64,000 bases of DNA from Gammaproteobacteria bacterium (lineage in GTDB: Bacteria > Pseudomonadota > Gammaproteobacteria > Acidithiobacillales > Acidithiobacillaceae), in contig JAMCRJ010000089.1 in the NCBI GenBank assembly GCA_023381645.1, positions 12,973 to 76,972 on the forward strand, read 5' to 3'. The notes below the pieces were generated by a model. That model was not told the origin of the DNA. It worked only from the letters and a program-made list of their open reading frames with translations, and made no database searches. Position 1 is the first letter of the stretch. Each line of letters opens with the position of its first letter. Below are positions 27,961 to 37,522 of this stretch, piece after piece. The position numbers and the translations under genes are program-made.

Positions 27961-28638
27961 TCAGCCAGCATATTGCAGAATGGCCCAGAACTGCAGCGCC
28001 GTACCAGCGATGACAAAAACATGCCAGATGGAATGGAAATACTTCCAGTGATCCAGCAAAAAAAAGAGGACGCCTATGGTATAGGCCAGCCCGCCAGCGG
28101 CCAACCACCACAAAAACCAGCCGGGTGCCGAATTATAGAGCGGCACGGCGGCGAATACCGCCAACCAGCCCATGAGGAGGTAGAGCCAGAGAGAGATCGA
28201 TTGCGCGCGCGTCCCGGTCATAGCCAGCAGAGTGATGCCCAGCGCCGCCAGGCCCCACTCCACGGTCAGCAGCACCCAACCCCACGAGCCATGGAGCACC
28301 ATCAGCGTCACCGGGGTGTAAGTGCCGGCAATAAGGAGATAGATGGCGGATCGGTCCACCAACTGAAAAGCCTGTTTAAGTCGCCCCGATGGCAGAATGT
28401 GATAGATGGTCGAAGCGCCGTACAGCATCACAATGGTAACCACGAATATACCGATAGTGACTACCGCGAGAGGGGTGCTGCGGAGACCCGCGCCAACGAT
28501 CCACAGCACAAAAACCAGCGGGGCCCCGACCGCGCCTGCGCCATGCAGCAGACTGTTAATCCACTCTTCAACACGGGTCTGATCCCGCACCATACCGCTC
28601 GAATTCAGCTCCATCACCTGTCCGCCATTCTGCATCAT
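27961..28638 (-). CDS. hemolysin III/PAQR-family membrane protein
   Basis: A 225-residue inner-membrane protein with seven hydrophobic helices. Family marks are NSLLHGAGAVGAPLVFV in helix 1, YGASTIYHILPSG (Ser/His metal-ligand region), DRSAIYLLIAGTYTP, and the C-terminal HSIWHVFVIAGTALQF. The conserved His residues are those thought to bind zinc in PAQR proteins. The name hemolysin is historical; the role in bacteria is unclear. The exact start is uncertain; the ATG at 28614 (residue 9) has a better upstream GGA. Confidence 0.88.
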   Translation of the reverse strand: MMQNGGQVMELNSSGMVRDQTRVEEWINSLLHGAGAVGAPLVFVLWIVGAGLRSTPLAVVTIGIFVVTIVMLYGASTIYHILPSGRLKQAFQLVDRSAIYLLIAGTYTPVTLMVLHGSWGWVLLTVEWGLAALGITLLAMTGTRAQSISLWLYLLMGWLAVFAAVPLYNSAPGWFLWWLAAGGLAYTIGVLFFLLDHWKYFHSIWHVFVIAGTALQFWAILQYAG

Positions 28639-28687
28639 CCATTTGAGTTGGTTATAACATAATCATCCGGATCCCCGCCATGACGCG

Positions 28688-30016
28688 TCAGGCTCCCATG
28701 ATGGGAACACGCAGATGTGCTCCGGGCTGACCCTCTCCGTACGGCAGATTGTTGGCCAGACGCAAAGCCTCTACGCTCAGCCCGTACCGGTGCGCCACAT
28801 CCGCCAGGTTTTCCGCTTTTCCCAGCACATGTCGCGTCGCAGACCATGCGCTATCCGCTGGTGGTGCGTTCACAAAATGGGCGAGTACCGCGTCATGCAT
28901 GGTGCGCGCAAGCAGTTGACGGAAATCCGGGTCACGCAGGCGTTGCTCCTCCTGGGGGTTGGAAATAAAGGCAGTCTCCACCAGCATGGACGGTACATCC
29001 GGGGCGCGCAGCACTACGAAATTGGCGTGCTGCACGGCAGCGTTGTGCAAATCCTCCACCCCGGCCAACCCGCGAATCATAATGTCCGCAGCAGCAGCCG
29101 CCGCGTTCATGGCAGCCGTCTGGGTCATATTGATGAGTACCTCGTTGAGCATAAGATCATGCACCCCCGATTGTACGTCGCCGAGGAGAGGATCAGCGGC
29201 ATTCTGCGTTCTGGCCAGCCAGCGGGCCGCCGCACTGGTCGCCCCCGTTTGCGACAGCGCCCAGACCGTCGAACCGCGTACCGTTCGCTGCGGAAAGGCG
29301 TCCGCATGAATTGAGACGAAGAGGTCGGCACGCTGCGCCAAGCCCAGGTGCATACGATCCATGAGCGGCACATAGCGATCGGTATCACGGGACATGACCA
29401 GACGCATTCCGGGGGTGCTGCGGATCAGTCGGGCCAGAGACAGAGCAACATCCAGCACGACATCCTTCTCGCAGGTCCCCCTGGCACCGATGGCACCCGG
29501 ATCGTGGCCGCCATGGCCGGGGTCCAGGCAGACCACAATGGGCCGTCCCGCCCCGGCAACGGGATGCGAACGGGAGGACTCCACCGCAGTCCCAGCGACG
29601 GGCATCAAGTCCAGCACCAGGCGATGTGAAGCACCACCACCGGGACCCAGAGAGAAACTGTGCCAGCGTACCGTTTCCCGCAAAGGCAAGCGCAGCACCA
29701 CCCCGGCGGCGCTCTCGTTCATCTCTGCTCCGCCCTGCAGTGGTCCCAACGCAGGCACCACGGGACGGCCAAGCCAAGGCTGTACGCCGGGCAACTCGAT
29801 ATGCAGCACTTCACCCACGCTACGGATCACCGGTGCAGCCGTCAAACGCCGGTTGAGATCAAAGACCAGACGCACACCCTGCCCGTAGCGACCCACACGC
29901 AGCCCACGGAGCTGCGCGGCGGCGGCCATATTCCAGCCGCACAACAATGCGCCGCCCAGCGCAGCCTGTCGCAGGAACTGCCGCCTTGAGGAACCCGCAT
30001 CAGACTTCCCGGCCAT
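28688..30016 (-). CDS. amiC: Tat-exported N-acetylmuramoyl-L-alanine amidase with AMIN and LysM domains
   Basis: A 442-residue periplasmic enzyme that splits daughter-cell peptidoglycan. The N-terminus has a twin-arginine signal (SSRRQFLRQAAL). An AMIN domain follows (about 40-140), then the zinc amidase catalytic domain (about 160-385) with LDPGHGGHDPGAIG, the catalytic Glu region and SIHADAF, and a C-terminal LysM (about 395-440) ending in VPIMGA. Family members of the AmiB/AmiC type need EnvC or NlpD as activators. No such activator gene is adjacent. Confidence 0.9.
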   Translation of the reverse strand: MAGKSDAGSSRRQFLRQAALGGALLCGWNMAAAAQLRGLRVGRYGQGVRLVFDLNRRLTAAPVIRSVGEVLHIELPGVQPWLGRPVVPALGPLQGGAEMNESAAGVVLRLPLRETVRWHSFSLGPGGGASHRLVLDLMPVAGTAVESSRSHPVAGAGRPIVVCLDPGHGGHDPGAIGARGTCEKDVVLDVALSLARLIRSTPGMRLVMSRDTDRYVPLMDRMHLGLAQRADLFVSIHADAFPQRTVRGSTVWALSQTGATSAAARWLARTQNAADPLLGDVQSGVHDLMLNEVLINMTQTAAMNAAAAAADIMIRGLAGVEDLHNAAVQHANFVVLRAPDVPSMLVETAFISNPQEEQRLRDPDFRQLLARTMHDAVLAHFVNAPPADSAWSATRHVLGKAENLADVAHRYGLSVEALRLANNLPYGEGQPGAHLRVPIMGA

Positions 30017-30100
30017 AGCGCCCCCACTATTCTTTATAACTGTTGAGTTATAGTGGTAAGTTAGAGCTTATCCGGAAGAAGTCAAGGTAATGCACGGGTT

Positions 30101-30535
30101 TCAGACCCCCTGTCCCGTCAACCAGCGCTGAAGTTCCGCTGCACCCATGGCACCGCTCATCCGCGCCAGCTCTTTTCCAGCCTTGAAAAGCACCATGGTG
30201 GGGATGGAACGAATCTGGAAGCGGCTACCGATTTGCTGTTCATCTTCGGTATTCACCTTGGCAAAGAGCACACGCCCCCGCATCGACCGACCAGCCTGCT
30301 CAAACTGCGGTGCCATGGTTCGGCAGGGCCCGCACCAGGGGGCCCAGAAATCGACCAGCACCGGCAATTCGTTTTTCTGAATATATTCGGAAAAACTGCT
30401 ACTGTTGAGATTGACGGGATGGTCAGGAAAAATCGGTGCGTGGCATTTGCCACACTTGGGGTTTTCCCCCAGACGCTCTTTGGGCACCCGGTTGACGGCA
30501 CCGCAAGCAGGACAAAGCAATATCACGGATGTCAT
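30101..30535 (-). CDS. trxC: thioredoxin 2 (zinc-containing)
   Basis: A 144-residue disulfide reductase. The N-terminal zinc ribbon has CPAC (about 9-12) and CGKC (about 28-31), followed by a thioredoxin fold with active site FWAPWCGPCRTMAP and the cis-Pro loop SIPTMVLF. TrxC is typically induced by oxidative stress. The ATG at 30535 with GGGGGGAAG upstream is preferred over a longer frame. It lies 31 bp downstream of the glutaredoxin gene on the same strand, so it may be the last gene of the RND-rhodanese run. Confidence 0.93.
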   Translation of the reverse strand: MTSVILLCPACGAVNRVPKERLGENPKCGKCHAPIFPDHPVNLNSSSFSEYIQKNELPVLVDFWAPWCGPCRTMAPQFEQAGRSMRGRVLFAKVNTEDEQQIGSRFQIRSIPTMVLFKAGKELARMSGAMGAAELQRWLTGQGV

Positions 30536-30566
30536 AACTTCCCCCCGATGTTTCATCGAACCGCTA

Positions 30567-30854
30567 TTATCCACACCCCTCGCCATCTTCCTGCAACAGG
30601 GCATCCAAGGCACCGCGACGATCCAGTGCGGCAAGGTCATCATAGCCGCCGATATGTCGGCCGTTGATAAACACCTGCGGCACCGTATGCCGCCCATGTG
30701 CGAGCTTCAGCATGCTCTGGCGCAGCGCGGGGTCCCGATCCACCCGGAGGATTTCAGGGGTGATCCCCTTACTGCACAGCAGCGCTTCTGCGCGTCGGCA
30801 ATACGGGCAGGTGCCCGTCGCGTACATTTGCACCACCGCCCCTTTCACGATCAC
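30567..30854 (-). CDS. grxC: glutaredoxin 3-type protein
   Basis: A 95-residue dithiol glutaredoxin: VVQMYATGTCPYCRRAEALL (CPYC active site), HTVPQVFINGRHIGGYDDL (cis-Pro and GSH-binding GGYDD). The start is GTG at 30854, overlapping the rhodanese stop as GTGA; a longer GTG-started frame runs back into the rhodanese gene and is unlikely. Coupling to a rhodanese suggests handling of persulfides or glutathione persulfide. Confidence 0.9.
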   Translation of the reverse strand: MIVKGAVVQMYATGTCPYCRRAEALLCSKGITPEILRVDRDPALRQSMLKLAHGRHTVPQVFINGRHIGGYDDLAALDRRGALDALLQEDGEGCG

Positions 30855-31276
30855 TTCTCTACCGGCAACCCGGCACTCCGCCACGCGCCGATCCCGCCTC
30901 TCAGACTGTAAATCTTGTCAAACCCGGCTTTTTTCAGGCTGGCCGCGGCGCGCGATGAACGCATGCCACTCGCGCACTGGCAGATGACATGATGACCACG
31001 ATGCTTCTCCAGATCCTGCATATATTTGGGCAAGTCACCCAGAGGAATGTGCCGGGCACCCGGCAGATGCCCCTGCGACCACTCTTTCTGCTCCCGCACA
31101 TCGATGATGACCGCATCTTCATGGTTGATCAACCGTACCGCGGTCGCCGGGTCTACTTCATGGATACCCGCCGCCCTCCGCGTCAATGGCCCCTTGAAAA
31201 TCATGATGATCAGCGCCACTGCCCCAAGCAGCAAGGGCCACTGCGACTCGATGAAGAAAAGAATTTTATGGTCCAT
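30851..31276 (-). CDS. membrane-anchored rhodanese-domain sulfurtransferase
   Basis: A 141-residue protein with one N-terminal membrane helix (about residues 10-29, WPLLLGAVALIIMIF) and a single rhodanese domain facing the cytoplasm. The active-site loop is CASGMRSSRAA with the catalytic Cys that carries the persulfide. WSQGHLPGARHIPLGDL is the usual family segment. It sits between a DUF2892 gene (3 bp upstream) and grxC (overlapping). E. coli YgaP is a fusion of the same two elements, rhodanese and DUF2892. Confidence 0.9.
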   Translation of the reverse strand: MDHKILFFIESQWPLLLGAVALIIMIFKGPLTRRAAGIHEVDPATAVRLINHEDAVIIDVREQKEWSQGHLPGARHIPLGDLPKYMQDLEKHRGHHVICQCASGMRSSRAAASLKKAGFDKIYSLRGGIGAWRSAGLPVEK

Positions 31277-31279
31277 GGC

Positions 31280-31501
31280 TTAGCGTCCGCAGGTCCCGGA
31301 ACCCGGCACTCCGAACTTGAGCAGGATGCGATCCAGCGGGCAGAAACAGGTGAAACCACTTTGCAGCAGGTTGAAACCCACAAAGAGGGTGACAATCAAA
31401 AACCACTCGTTCACAAAAACAGGACTGGCCGGAGCACCCAGCGCCACGCTGAGCAATACAAAAAAACCGGCAACCACCCGCACCCAACGTTCAGTATTCA
31501 T
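31280..31501 (-). CDS. DUF2892 (YgaP-like) small inner-membrane protein
   Basis: A 73-residue protein with two hydrophobic helices (VRVVAGFFVLLSVALGA; WFLIVTLFVGFNLLQSGFT) and the conserved cytoplasmic CFCPLDRILLKFGV. DUF2892 domains are often fused or adjacent to rhodaneses. It is between the RND permease (6 bp) and the rhodanese (3 bp), which ties the sulfurtransferase to the efflux operon. Confidence 0.88.
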   Translation of the reverse strand: MNTERWVRVVAGFFVLLSVALGAPASPVFVNEWFLIVTLFVGFNLLQSGFTCFCPLDRILLKFGVPGSGTCGR

Positions 31502-31507
31502 CCGCAG

Positions 31508-34500
31508 TCAAACTCCTTGTGTATGTTTTTCCAAGCGCCGCTCCCAGAGGAAATAGAGCAGCGGAATCACGATCAATGTCAGCAATGTGGAGGCGAAGGT
31601 GCCGAATATCAAGGAAACTGCCAACCCGCCGAAGACCGGGTCGGTCACCATGATGGCTGAGCCGAACATGATGGCCAGCGCTGTCAGGAGAATGGGGCGG
31701 AAACGCACCGCACCCCCCTGTAGCACAGCATCTTCCAGCGCGTAGCCCTGGCTCCGGTAGTCTATAATAAAGTCAATCAGCAACAACGAGTTGCGCACAA
31801 CGACACCGGCCAGGGCGATGACCCCGATCATGGAGGTGGCGTTAAACGGCGTGTTCAGCAGCCAGTGCCCCGGGAAAACCCCGATCAAGGTCATCGGAAT
31901 GGCGCCCATGACGATCACCGGCATCATGAAAGACTGGTAGTAGGCCACCAGCATCAGGTAGATGAATATCAGGGCAACGATAAAAGCGGCGCCGAGGTCA
32001 CGGAAGACATCGAGGGTCAGACGCATGTCACCGCCCCAGAGAATCTGGTAATGGGTAATATCATCGGGCTGCGCAGGCGAAAAGCCCAGATTGGCGGTAC
32101 TGAGATGCACACCGTCGATGGTCTTGCCGTCCAGCCAGCGATTCAGCGATAACACCGCGTAGACCGGGCTGGAACCCATCAGATCCCCGGTCACGTATAC
32201 CACGGGATGTTGATCACGGTCATAAATCGGCTTGGCCAGCGTCGTCCGTTCGATCCGCACGATACTCGCCAGAGGCACCTGCTGCCCGCTCCGGCTCTGC
32301 ACATGCAGGTCAAGTATCTGCTGCTGCCAGGCGCGATCCGTCCGAGGCACGCGGAGGACGATATCTACCGGCTCGCGGGCATTTTTCACATGCAGGGCAC
32401 CCAGTTTGGTACCTGCCACGTAATCATGCACCAGCGCAGCTACCTGAGCCGGTGCGACCCCGGCCAACATGGCCTTCTGCCGATCCACATGCAGCAGGTA
32501 TTCAGGTACCGTCGCCGTCACCGAGTCATCCACATTGACCATGTCGTAGACTTTAAGGAAATATTGCTCGACCGAACCCGCGATCTGACGCAGCTTCCCA
32601 TAGTTCGGCCCGTAGAGTTCCGCCACCACCTGAGCACGTACCGGGGGTCCCGGCGGCACCTCGAAAATCTTGATGACGGTACCCCGGAAACGCTCCCGGA
32701 CGGGTTGCAGCGCCTTATAGATTTCCACGGACACGACATGGGACATGGGTCGCTCATCCCGCGGCACCATGTTGATCTGGATTTGGGCGTAATTGCTGCC
32801 TTCGCGCATCATGTCGCCGCGCACCAGTCCCGCGAAGTCCACAGGTGCAGAACGGCCCAGATAGGTCTGAAAATTTTCGACATAGCGATTGCGGCTGAGC
32901 ACATTGCCGATCGCTTCCGTGACCTGTCCGGTCTCAGCCAGCGCAGTACCCGCTGGGGTATCTACCTGTATCATGAAATCACTGACATTACCCTCCGGCA
33001 GCATCTTCAGGTTCACCCCAAGGGCACTCAGGGGACCATTCATGCCCTGAGGGCGGACAAACTGCCACATCGGCATCAGCATCGCCAGCAGAAGCAGCAC
33101 GACGACCACAATGAAAAAGATATTGCGGCGCACTGAGGATTTCAGCAGGGGCGTAAACACCCGGATGTACCCACGCTGCAGGGAGTCCGGCCGCATCGCA
33201 TGCCCACCCTTCTCGCCGCCGGCCTGCCGCTCCGCTTTGCCGCGCAGAAAGCGGTACGCCCCCCACGGCACCACCGTATAGGCGAGTAGAACCGACGCAA
33301 TCATGGCAATGGGCACAAAAATAGGGATGGGCAACATGAAGGGCCCCATCATCCCGGTCACAAAGGCCATGGGTACGAAGGCGAGAATCACCGCCAGCGT
33401 CGCTATATTCGTCGGGTTGCCGATTTCATTGCTGGCAGTGATGATACAGCGGGCGAAACCATCCTTGCCGCAGCCATGCAAATGGCGATGTATGTTTTCG
33501 ATGACAACAATACCGCCATCCACCAGCAACCCCAGCGACAGAATGAGCGCGAACAGGGTGATCCGGTTGATGGTCTGCCCGAGCAGCCAGCCGATGCCCA
33601 GCACCATACCCAGGGTAAGCGGCACCGTCAGAATGACGATACCCGCCTCCCGCCAGCCGAGGAATATCATCAGGATAACCGCGACGACCGCGACGGCGAT
33701 GCTGAGGTGCTCGAAAAGGGTACTGACCGCATCATCGGCACGCGCGCCGTAATCACGGGTGACAGAAACATGCACACCTTCCGGCAGCGCCTCCCGCTCC
33801 AGACGATCCAGCTTCGCCTTGATCGCGTCCGCAACGGTCACGGCATTGGTCCCGGGACGTTTGGCGAGGGTAATGGTAACGGCCGGCATGGTCGTGCCCG
33901 CCGGCAGGCCGACCCGGTTTGCACGCCCAAGGCTATTGCTGGTGGCAATGTGATTTTCCGCGGCCCCTTCTTCCACCCGGGCGACGTCCTTCAGAAATAT
34001 CGGTTGCCCGTCACGGCTGCCGATAATGAGGTCACCGACCCCCCGCGCCGAACCTATCGCCCCATTGATGCGCACGGGAATTTCCCGATTGTCGTGCACC
34101 AGGTGGCCACCCGGAAGAATGACATTGCTCCCCCCCAGCGCCTGCTGGATATCCTGCAGACTGAGGCCGACACCGGAGAGCTTGGCCGGATTCAGCCACA
34201 CATTGATCGCCAGAGGGCTGCCGCCGATCACTTCAGCGTTCGCCACATCCGGCACGCTCTGCAGCCGGTTCATCAACCGCACGCCGACCTGGCGCAATGC
34301 CAAAGGCGTCATCTGGCTGGAGCTCAGAGTCACCGACATGATCGGAACATCGTTGATACCTATGGATTTAACCAAGGGCTGTTCCGTACCAGGGGGCATT
34401 TTGTCCATATTTCGGCTGAGCTGGTTGTAGACTTCCAGCAGGCTTTTTTCTTCGTTGGCACCGACCTGAAACTCGACGGTGACCACCCCCATATCATTGA

Positions 34501-34783
34501 TTGCATAACCATAGGTGTGATGGACACCGGGCAGGGATGCCATCAGGGCTTCCAGCGGCCGTATCACCAGATGGTGAATCTCCTCACTGTCTGAGCCTGG
34601 CCGCATGATGAAAATTTCAGCAGCGGGCACCACGATTTCCGGGTTATATAGACGCGGTGTGACAAGAATCGCCAAGGCCCCGAACAGGGCAATGGCCACC
34701 ATGATCAACACCGTGATCTTGGACCGATAAAACGACTGAGCGAGCCGCCCTGCCAGATTTTGCCGCTGCTCGGACTCAGCCAT
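31508..34783 (-). CDS. RND-family efflux permease (first locus)
   Basis: A 1091-residue inner-membrane proton-driven pump with the two-fold RND layout: 12 predicted membrane helices and two large periplasmic loops. TM4 has LSLGLLVDGGIVVIENIH: the first acidic residue of the proton relay is present but the second Asp of AcrB is Gly, so it belongs to a more divergent RND subgroup. It overlaps the upstream membrane-fusion gene by 8 bp and is followed by DUF2892, rhodanese and glutaredoxin genes. Substrate unknown; a sulfur or metal-related compound is possible from the context and the ArsR regulator. Confidence 0.9.
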   Translation of the reverse strand: MAESEQRQNLAGRLAQSFYRSKITVLIMVAIALFGALAILVTPRLYNPEIVVPAAEIFIMRPGSDSEEIHHLVIRPLEALMASLPGVHHTYGYAINDMGVVTVEFQVGANEEKSLLEVYNQLSRNMDKMPPGTEQPLVKSIGINDVPIMSVTLSSSQMTPLALRQVGVRLMNRLQSVPDVANAEVIGGSPLAINVWLNPAKLSGVGLSLQDIQQALGGSNVILPGGHLVHDNREIPVRINGAIGSARGVGDLIIGSRDGQPIFLKDVARVEEGAAENHIATSNSLGRANRVGLPAGTTMPAVTITLAKRPGTNAVTVADAIKAKLDRLEREALPEGVHVSVTRDYGARADDAVSTLFEHLSIAVAVVAVILMIFLGWREAGIVILTVPLTLGMVLGIGWLLGQTINRITLFALILSLGLLVDGGIVVIENIHRHLHGCGKDGFARCIITASNEIGNPTNIATLAVILAFVPMAFVTGMMGPFMLPIPIFVPIAMIASVLLAYTVVPWGAYRFLRGKAERQAGGEKGGHAMRPDSLQRGYIRVFTPLLKSSVRRNIFFIVVVVLLLLAMLMPMWQFVRPQGMNGPLSALGVNLKMLPEGNVSDFMIQVDTPAGTALAETGQVTEAIGNVLSRNRYVENFQTYLGRSAPVDFAGLVRGDMMREGSNYAQIQINMVPRDERPMSHVVSVEIYKALQPVRERFRGTVIKIFEVPPGPPVRAQVVAELYGPNYGKLRQIAGSVEQYFLKVYDMVNVDDSVTATVPEYLLHVDRQKAMLAGVAPAQVAALVHDYVAGTKLGALHVKNAREPVDIVLRVPRTDRAWQQQILDLHVQSRSGQQVPLASIVRIERTTLAKPIYDRDQHPVVYVTGDLMGSSPVYAVLSLNRWLDGKTIDGVHLSTANLGFSPAQPDDITHYQILWGGDMRLTLDVFRDLGAAFIVALIFIYLMLVAYYQSFMMPVIVMGAIPMTLIGVFPGHWLLNTPFNATSMIGVIALAGVVVRNSLLLIDFIIDYRSQGYALEDAVLQGGAVRFRPILLTALAIMFGSAIMVTDPVFGGLAVSLIFGTFASTLLTLIVIPLLYFLWERRLEKHTQGV

Positions 34784-35858
34784 GGGTAGCTCCCGCTGGC
34801 TCGATGTGATCCCCGTTATTCACTGCGGCGAGATTGCCCACGACCACCGTCTCTCCTGCACTCAGCCCCGAAAGAATTTCCACACCCTCCGGCGTGCTCG
34901 GACCCGGTCGCACCATGCGATAATGCGCCACACCCTGTGCGTCAACGACAAAAACACCGGGGATTCCGGCCCGATCCAGCAAGGCAGCCGCTGGCACTGT
35001 CACTACCTGCCGCTGGGCGACCGGCACTTCCACGCTGACATAGTCACCAGCCTGTAGCATACCGTCGGCGGGTAGGCTGAGTTTGACCGTATGGGCATGG
35101 GTCATCGCGTCTGCGGCCCCGACCAAATCCAGAACCGTTGCGGGAACACGTTTTCCGTCGGCGAGGACCGCGACTTTCTGACCGATCCGGAGGCTGTGAT
35201 ACAGAGTCCCGCTGACACTGCACTGGACTTCCAGCCGGGAGGTGTCCGCCAGGGCCAGAATGGGCTGACCGGGTGACGCGAGGTCTCCGTTCTGCAGGAA
35301 CTTGCGCGCGATGATCCCGGAGAAGGGCGCCGTTACCCGGGCATAGCGCAGTTGTGACCGTGCCGTGCCGACCCCACCGCGTGCGGCTGCAACACGGGCC
35401 TGGGCCATACCATAGGCCGACTTTATCTGATCCCACTGTTGCTCGGGAATAGCTTGCTGAGCGTACAGGATCTTGAACCGCTCATAATTGGCGCGGGCGT
35501 CGGTGAGCGATGACTGAGCCTCAGCCAGCCTCGCCTGCGCCTGCTGCACCTGCCCCATGACATCCGCCGGATCTACCTCAAAAAGCAGTTGCCCCGCCTG
35601 TACCGACTGTCCGTCACGCACGCTCATGGAGCGAATGTAACCGCTCAGACGCGAGCTGAGTTGCACCTGCCGATGGGCAACGACCGTACCCGGTACGCGG
35701 GCGAAGGCAGCCACACTTTGATTCCCCGTCTGCAGGACGGGCGCAGAGACTTTACCCTGCGCCAGAGGCGCCTCGGGAGGCGATTTACTACAGGCGGCGA
35801 GACTAGTCATGGCGAATGTCAGGGCCGCGATCCGCGCGGTTCGCTTCCAGGTGTTCAT
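34776..35858 (-). CDS. RND periplasmic adaptor (membrane fusion lipoprotein)
   Basis: A 360-residue HlyD/AcrA-type adaptor linking the RND pump to its outer-membrane channel. The signal peptide ends in a lipobox (SLAAC, Cys23). Then come a lipoyl half (LSSRLSGYIRSMSVRDGQSV), a coiled coil (about 90-150), the second lipoyl half (VTAPFSGIIARKFLQNGDLA) and beta-barrel and membrane-proximal domains. It overlaps both neighbours by 4-8 bp, so the three pump genes are tightly coupled. Confidence 0.9.
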   Translation of the reverse strand: MNTWKRTARIAALTFAMTSLAACSKSPPEAPLAQGKVSAPVLQTGNQSVAAFARVPGTVVAHRQVQLSSRLSGYIRSMSVRDGQSVQAGQLLFEVDPADVMGQVQQAQARLAEAQSSLTDARANYERFKILYAQQAIPEQQWDQIKSAYGMAQARVAAARGGVGTARSQLRYARVTAPFSGIIARKFLQNGDLASPGQPILALADTSRLEVQCSVSGTLYHSLRIGQKVAVLADGKRVPATVLDLVGAADAMTHAHTVKLSLPADGMLQAGDYVSVEVPVAQRQVVTVPAAALLDRAGIPGVFVVDAQGVAHYRMVRPGPSTPEGVEILSGLSAGETVVVGNLAAVNNGDHIEPAGATHG

Positions 35859-37276
35859 TGGGAGACTCCTTCTGCGGCGGGAACACTGCTCACGGCGACG
35901 ATTTCCTGGGGGTTCAGTTTGCCGATGGCCAGTAACAGGGCACCACGGTCTGTCGCTTCCGCGTAACGGGCGGAGACAAGCTCCGCACGCGTCTGATCCA
36001 GTTCCGCCTGTCCGCGCAACAGGCCCGTCACAGTCTCTATGCCGTTTTCGTAACGCAGGCGCACCATATGCTGTGCCTCCTCCATCTGCCTGACCGCAAG
36101 CTCCCGCATCCTGACACGCAACGCAGCCTCCCGCGCACTACGCCAAACCTGCGCCACCTCCAAACGCAACTTATCCTGCGCCTGCTGTAACGCGGCCAGA
36201 GCCTGCTCATGTTTCGCCCTGGCGCGATCCATACTGCCGCCCCGCGCGAAGTCGAGCACATTCCAGGTTACTTCTCCACCTACCGTGTAGGAAGGCGCCG
36301 CATTGCCGAGAGTGCGACCATTCCATTCCTGATTGGCCATGGCGTTGATATGCGGCAGATAGGCGGCGCGGGCGATGCCGATACCTTCCTGCGCCGCCTT
36401 GACCTGATGGCGGAGGGCGACGATACCCGCATTCTGGGCCATCGCATCGCTCTGCAGGCTGCTGAGCGGCGCCGCAGGTAGTATGGGCCGGACAGGGCCG
36501 TCCACAGTGAGCGTCTTTTCTTCCGGCCAGCCGATCAGCGTGGCAAGATTATCCAGCGCGTTGGCCCGAGCATTCCGCGCACTTTCGATGGCCAGGTCCG
36601 CCTTTTCCAGATAGACTTCCGCGGACAACAGATCGCTTTTTGTCAGTACCCCGCGCGCCAGCAGGGAGCGGCTGGTTTTGACATAAGATGCGGCTGCCCG
36701 CTTGGCTTTGTCCGCTACCTCAATAGCCGTGTCCGCGGCGATCACGCCGTCATAGGCTTTGAGAACGGCGTAAACCAGTTTCTGCCGGGCCATGGTATTT
36801 CCGCTCTGGGCGGCCTCCAGCATGGCCCGCGCCTGATCGATGCGCCCCCGGATTTCCCCGCCATTCCAGATCGGAATTTCCATTTGCAGCTTGGTACCGA
36901 AATTATGGTAACCACCCGGTTGATTCAGCCCTGTCGGCGCCACACCCAGCGCATTCGGGGTGAATTGTCCCGCGCCAAAATCGTTGAACGTTGCCTGCCG
37001 CTGCGACAGCTTCATGCCGAACACCGTCAGGGCATTGTTCGACTGGCTGGCAGAAAAAGAGGCCGCGAGCTTGGGAAGCAGATGACCACGCGCCTCGGAA
37101 ACTGCGCCCTGGGCTTCTGCTTGGCGGGCATGCACCACGAGCATCTCCGGATTTTGTCTGAGGGCAAGATCAACGCATTGATTGAAGTCCAGGGCTGCGG
37201 CGGGTAGCGACGCACCGGTACCCATGAGCAGGACGATTAAAATGGAGCGTGTTTTTTTATGAGGACGAAAGGGCAT
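35855..37276 (-). CDS. TolC-family outer-membrane efflux channel
   Basis: A 473-residue outer membrane factor with two TolC repeats. It has a signal peptide (hydrophobic LIVLLMGTGASLPAAA), DFNQCVDLALRQNPEML at the mature N-terminus and a typical second-repeat VTGLLRGQAELDQTRAELV. The ATG at 37276 has GAGGAAAG directly upstream; the open frame extends 28 more codons without a ribosome site. It is the first gene of the RND operon, about 150 bp from the promoter. Confidence 0.88.
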   Translation of the reverse strand: MPFRPHKKTRSILIVLLMGTGASLPAAALDFNQCVDLALRQNPEMLVVHARQAEAQGAVSEARGHLLPKLAASFSASQSNNALTVFGMKLSQRQATFNDFGAGQFTPNALGVAPTGLNQPGGYHNFGTKLQMEIPIWNGGEIRGRIDQARAMLEAAQSGNTMARQKLVYAVLKAYDGVIAADTAIEVADKAKRAAASYVKTSRSLLARGVLTKSDLLSAEVYLEKADLAIESARNARANALDNLATLIGWPEEKTLTVDGPVRPILPAAPLSSLQSDAMAQNAGIVALRHQVKAAQEGIGIARAAYLPHINAMANQEWNGRTLGNAAPSYTVGGEVTWNVLDFARGGSMDRARAKHEQALAALQQAQDKLRLEVAQVWRSAREAALRVRMRELAVRQMEEAQHMVRLRYENGIETVTGLLRGQAELDQTRAELVSARYAEATDRGALLLAIGKLNPQEIVAVSSVPAAEGVSQ

Positions 37277-37428
37277 ATCTTTCCTCGCCGCGACAGGCGA
37301 CACCAAAGCTCGGACAACCCAATGCTGCAAAGTCCGCGCAATACCAGCACGAATCCCCACTGTGGACGAACCGGCGATCCCGACCGGGCATCAATGCCTA
37401 CGCCCACAGTGAGGCACATAAGAACATC

Positions 37429-37465
37429 AGAATATTATTCTATAATGCAACTTATGCACATTCAA
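37429..37465 (-). promoter_or_regulatory. promoter and palindromic operator of the tolC-mfp-RND operon
   Basis: On the minus strand TTGAAT (37465-37460), a 17-bp spacer and TAGAAT (37442-37437) form a good promoter. The perfect palindrome AGAATA-A-TATTCT (37441-37429) begins inside the -10 box and covers the expected start of transcription. It is placed as a repressor site and is a candidate target for the adjacent ArsR-family protein; binding is inferred. Confidence 0.6.
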
Positions 37466-37522
37466 GCGCACCCTAACGGCCAGGGTTCCGCCCTTCCCGG
37501 CATTCGTACTATGCGGCAGTGT

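Noticed and set aside
31508..34783. First RND pump as a CusA-type metal pump
   Set aside because: TM4 has VDGGIV and no methionine-rich metal pathway was noticed; with an ordinary TolC and adaptor the substrate cannot be assigned.
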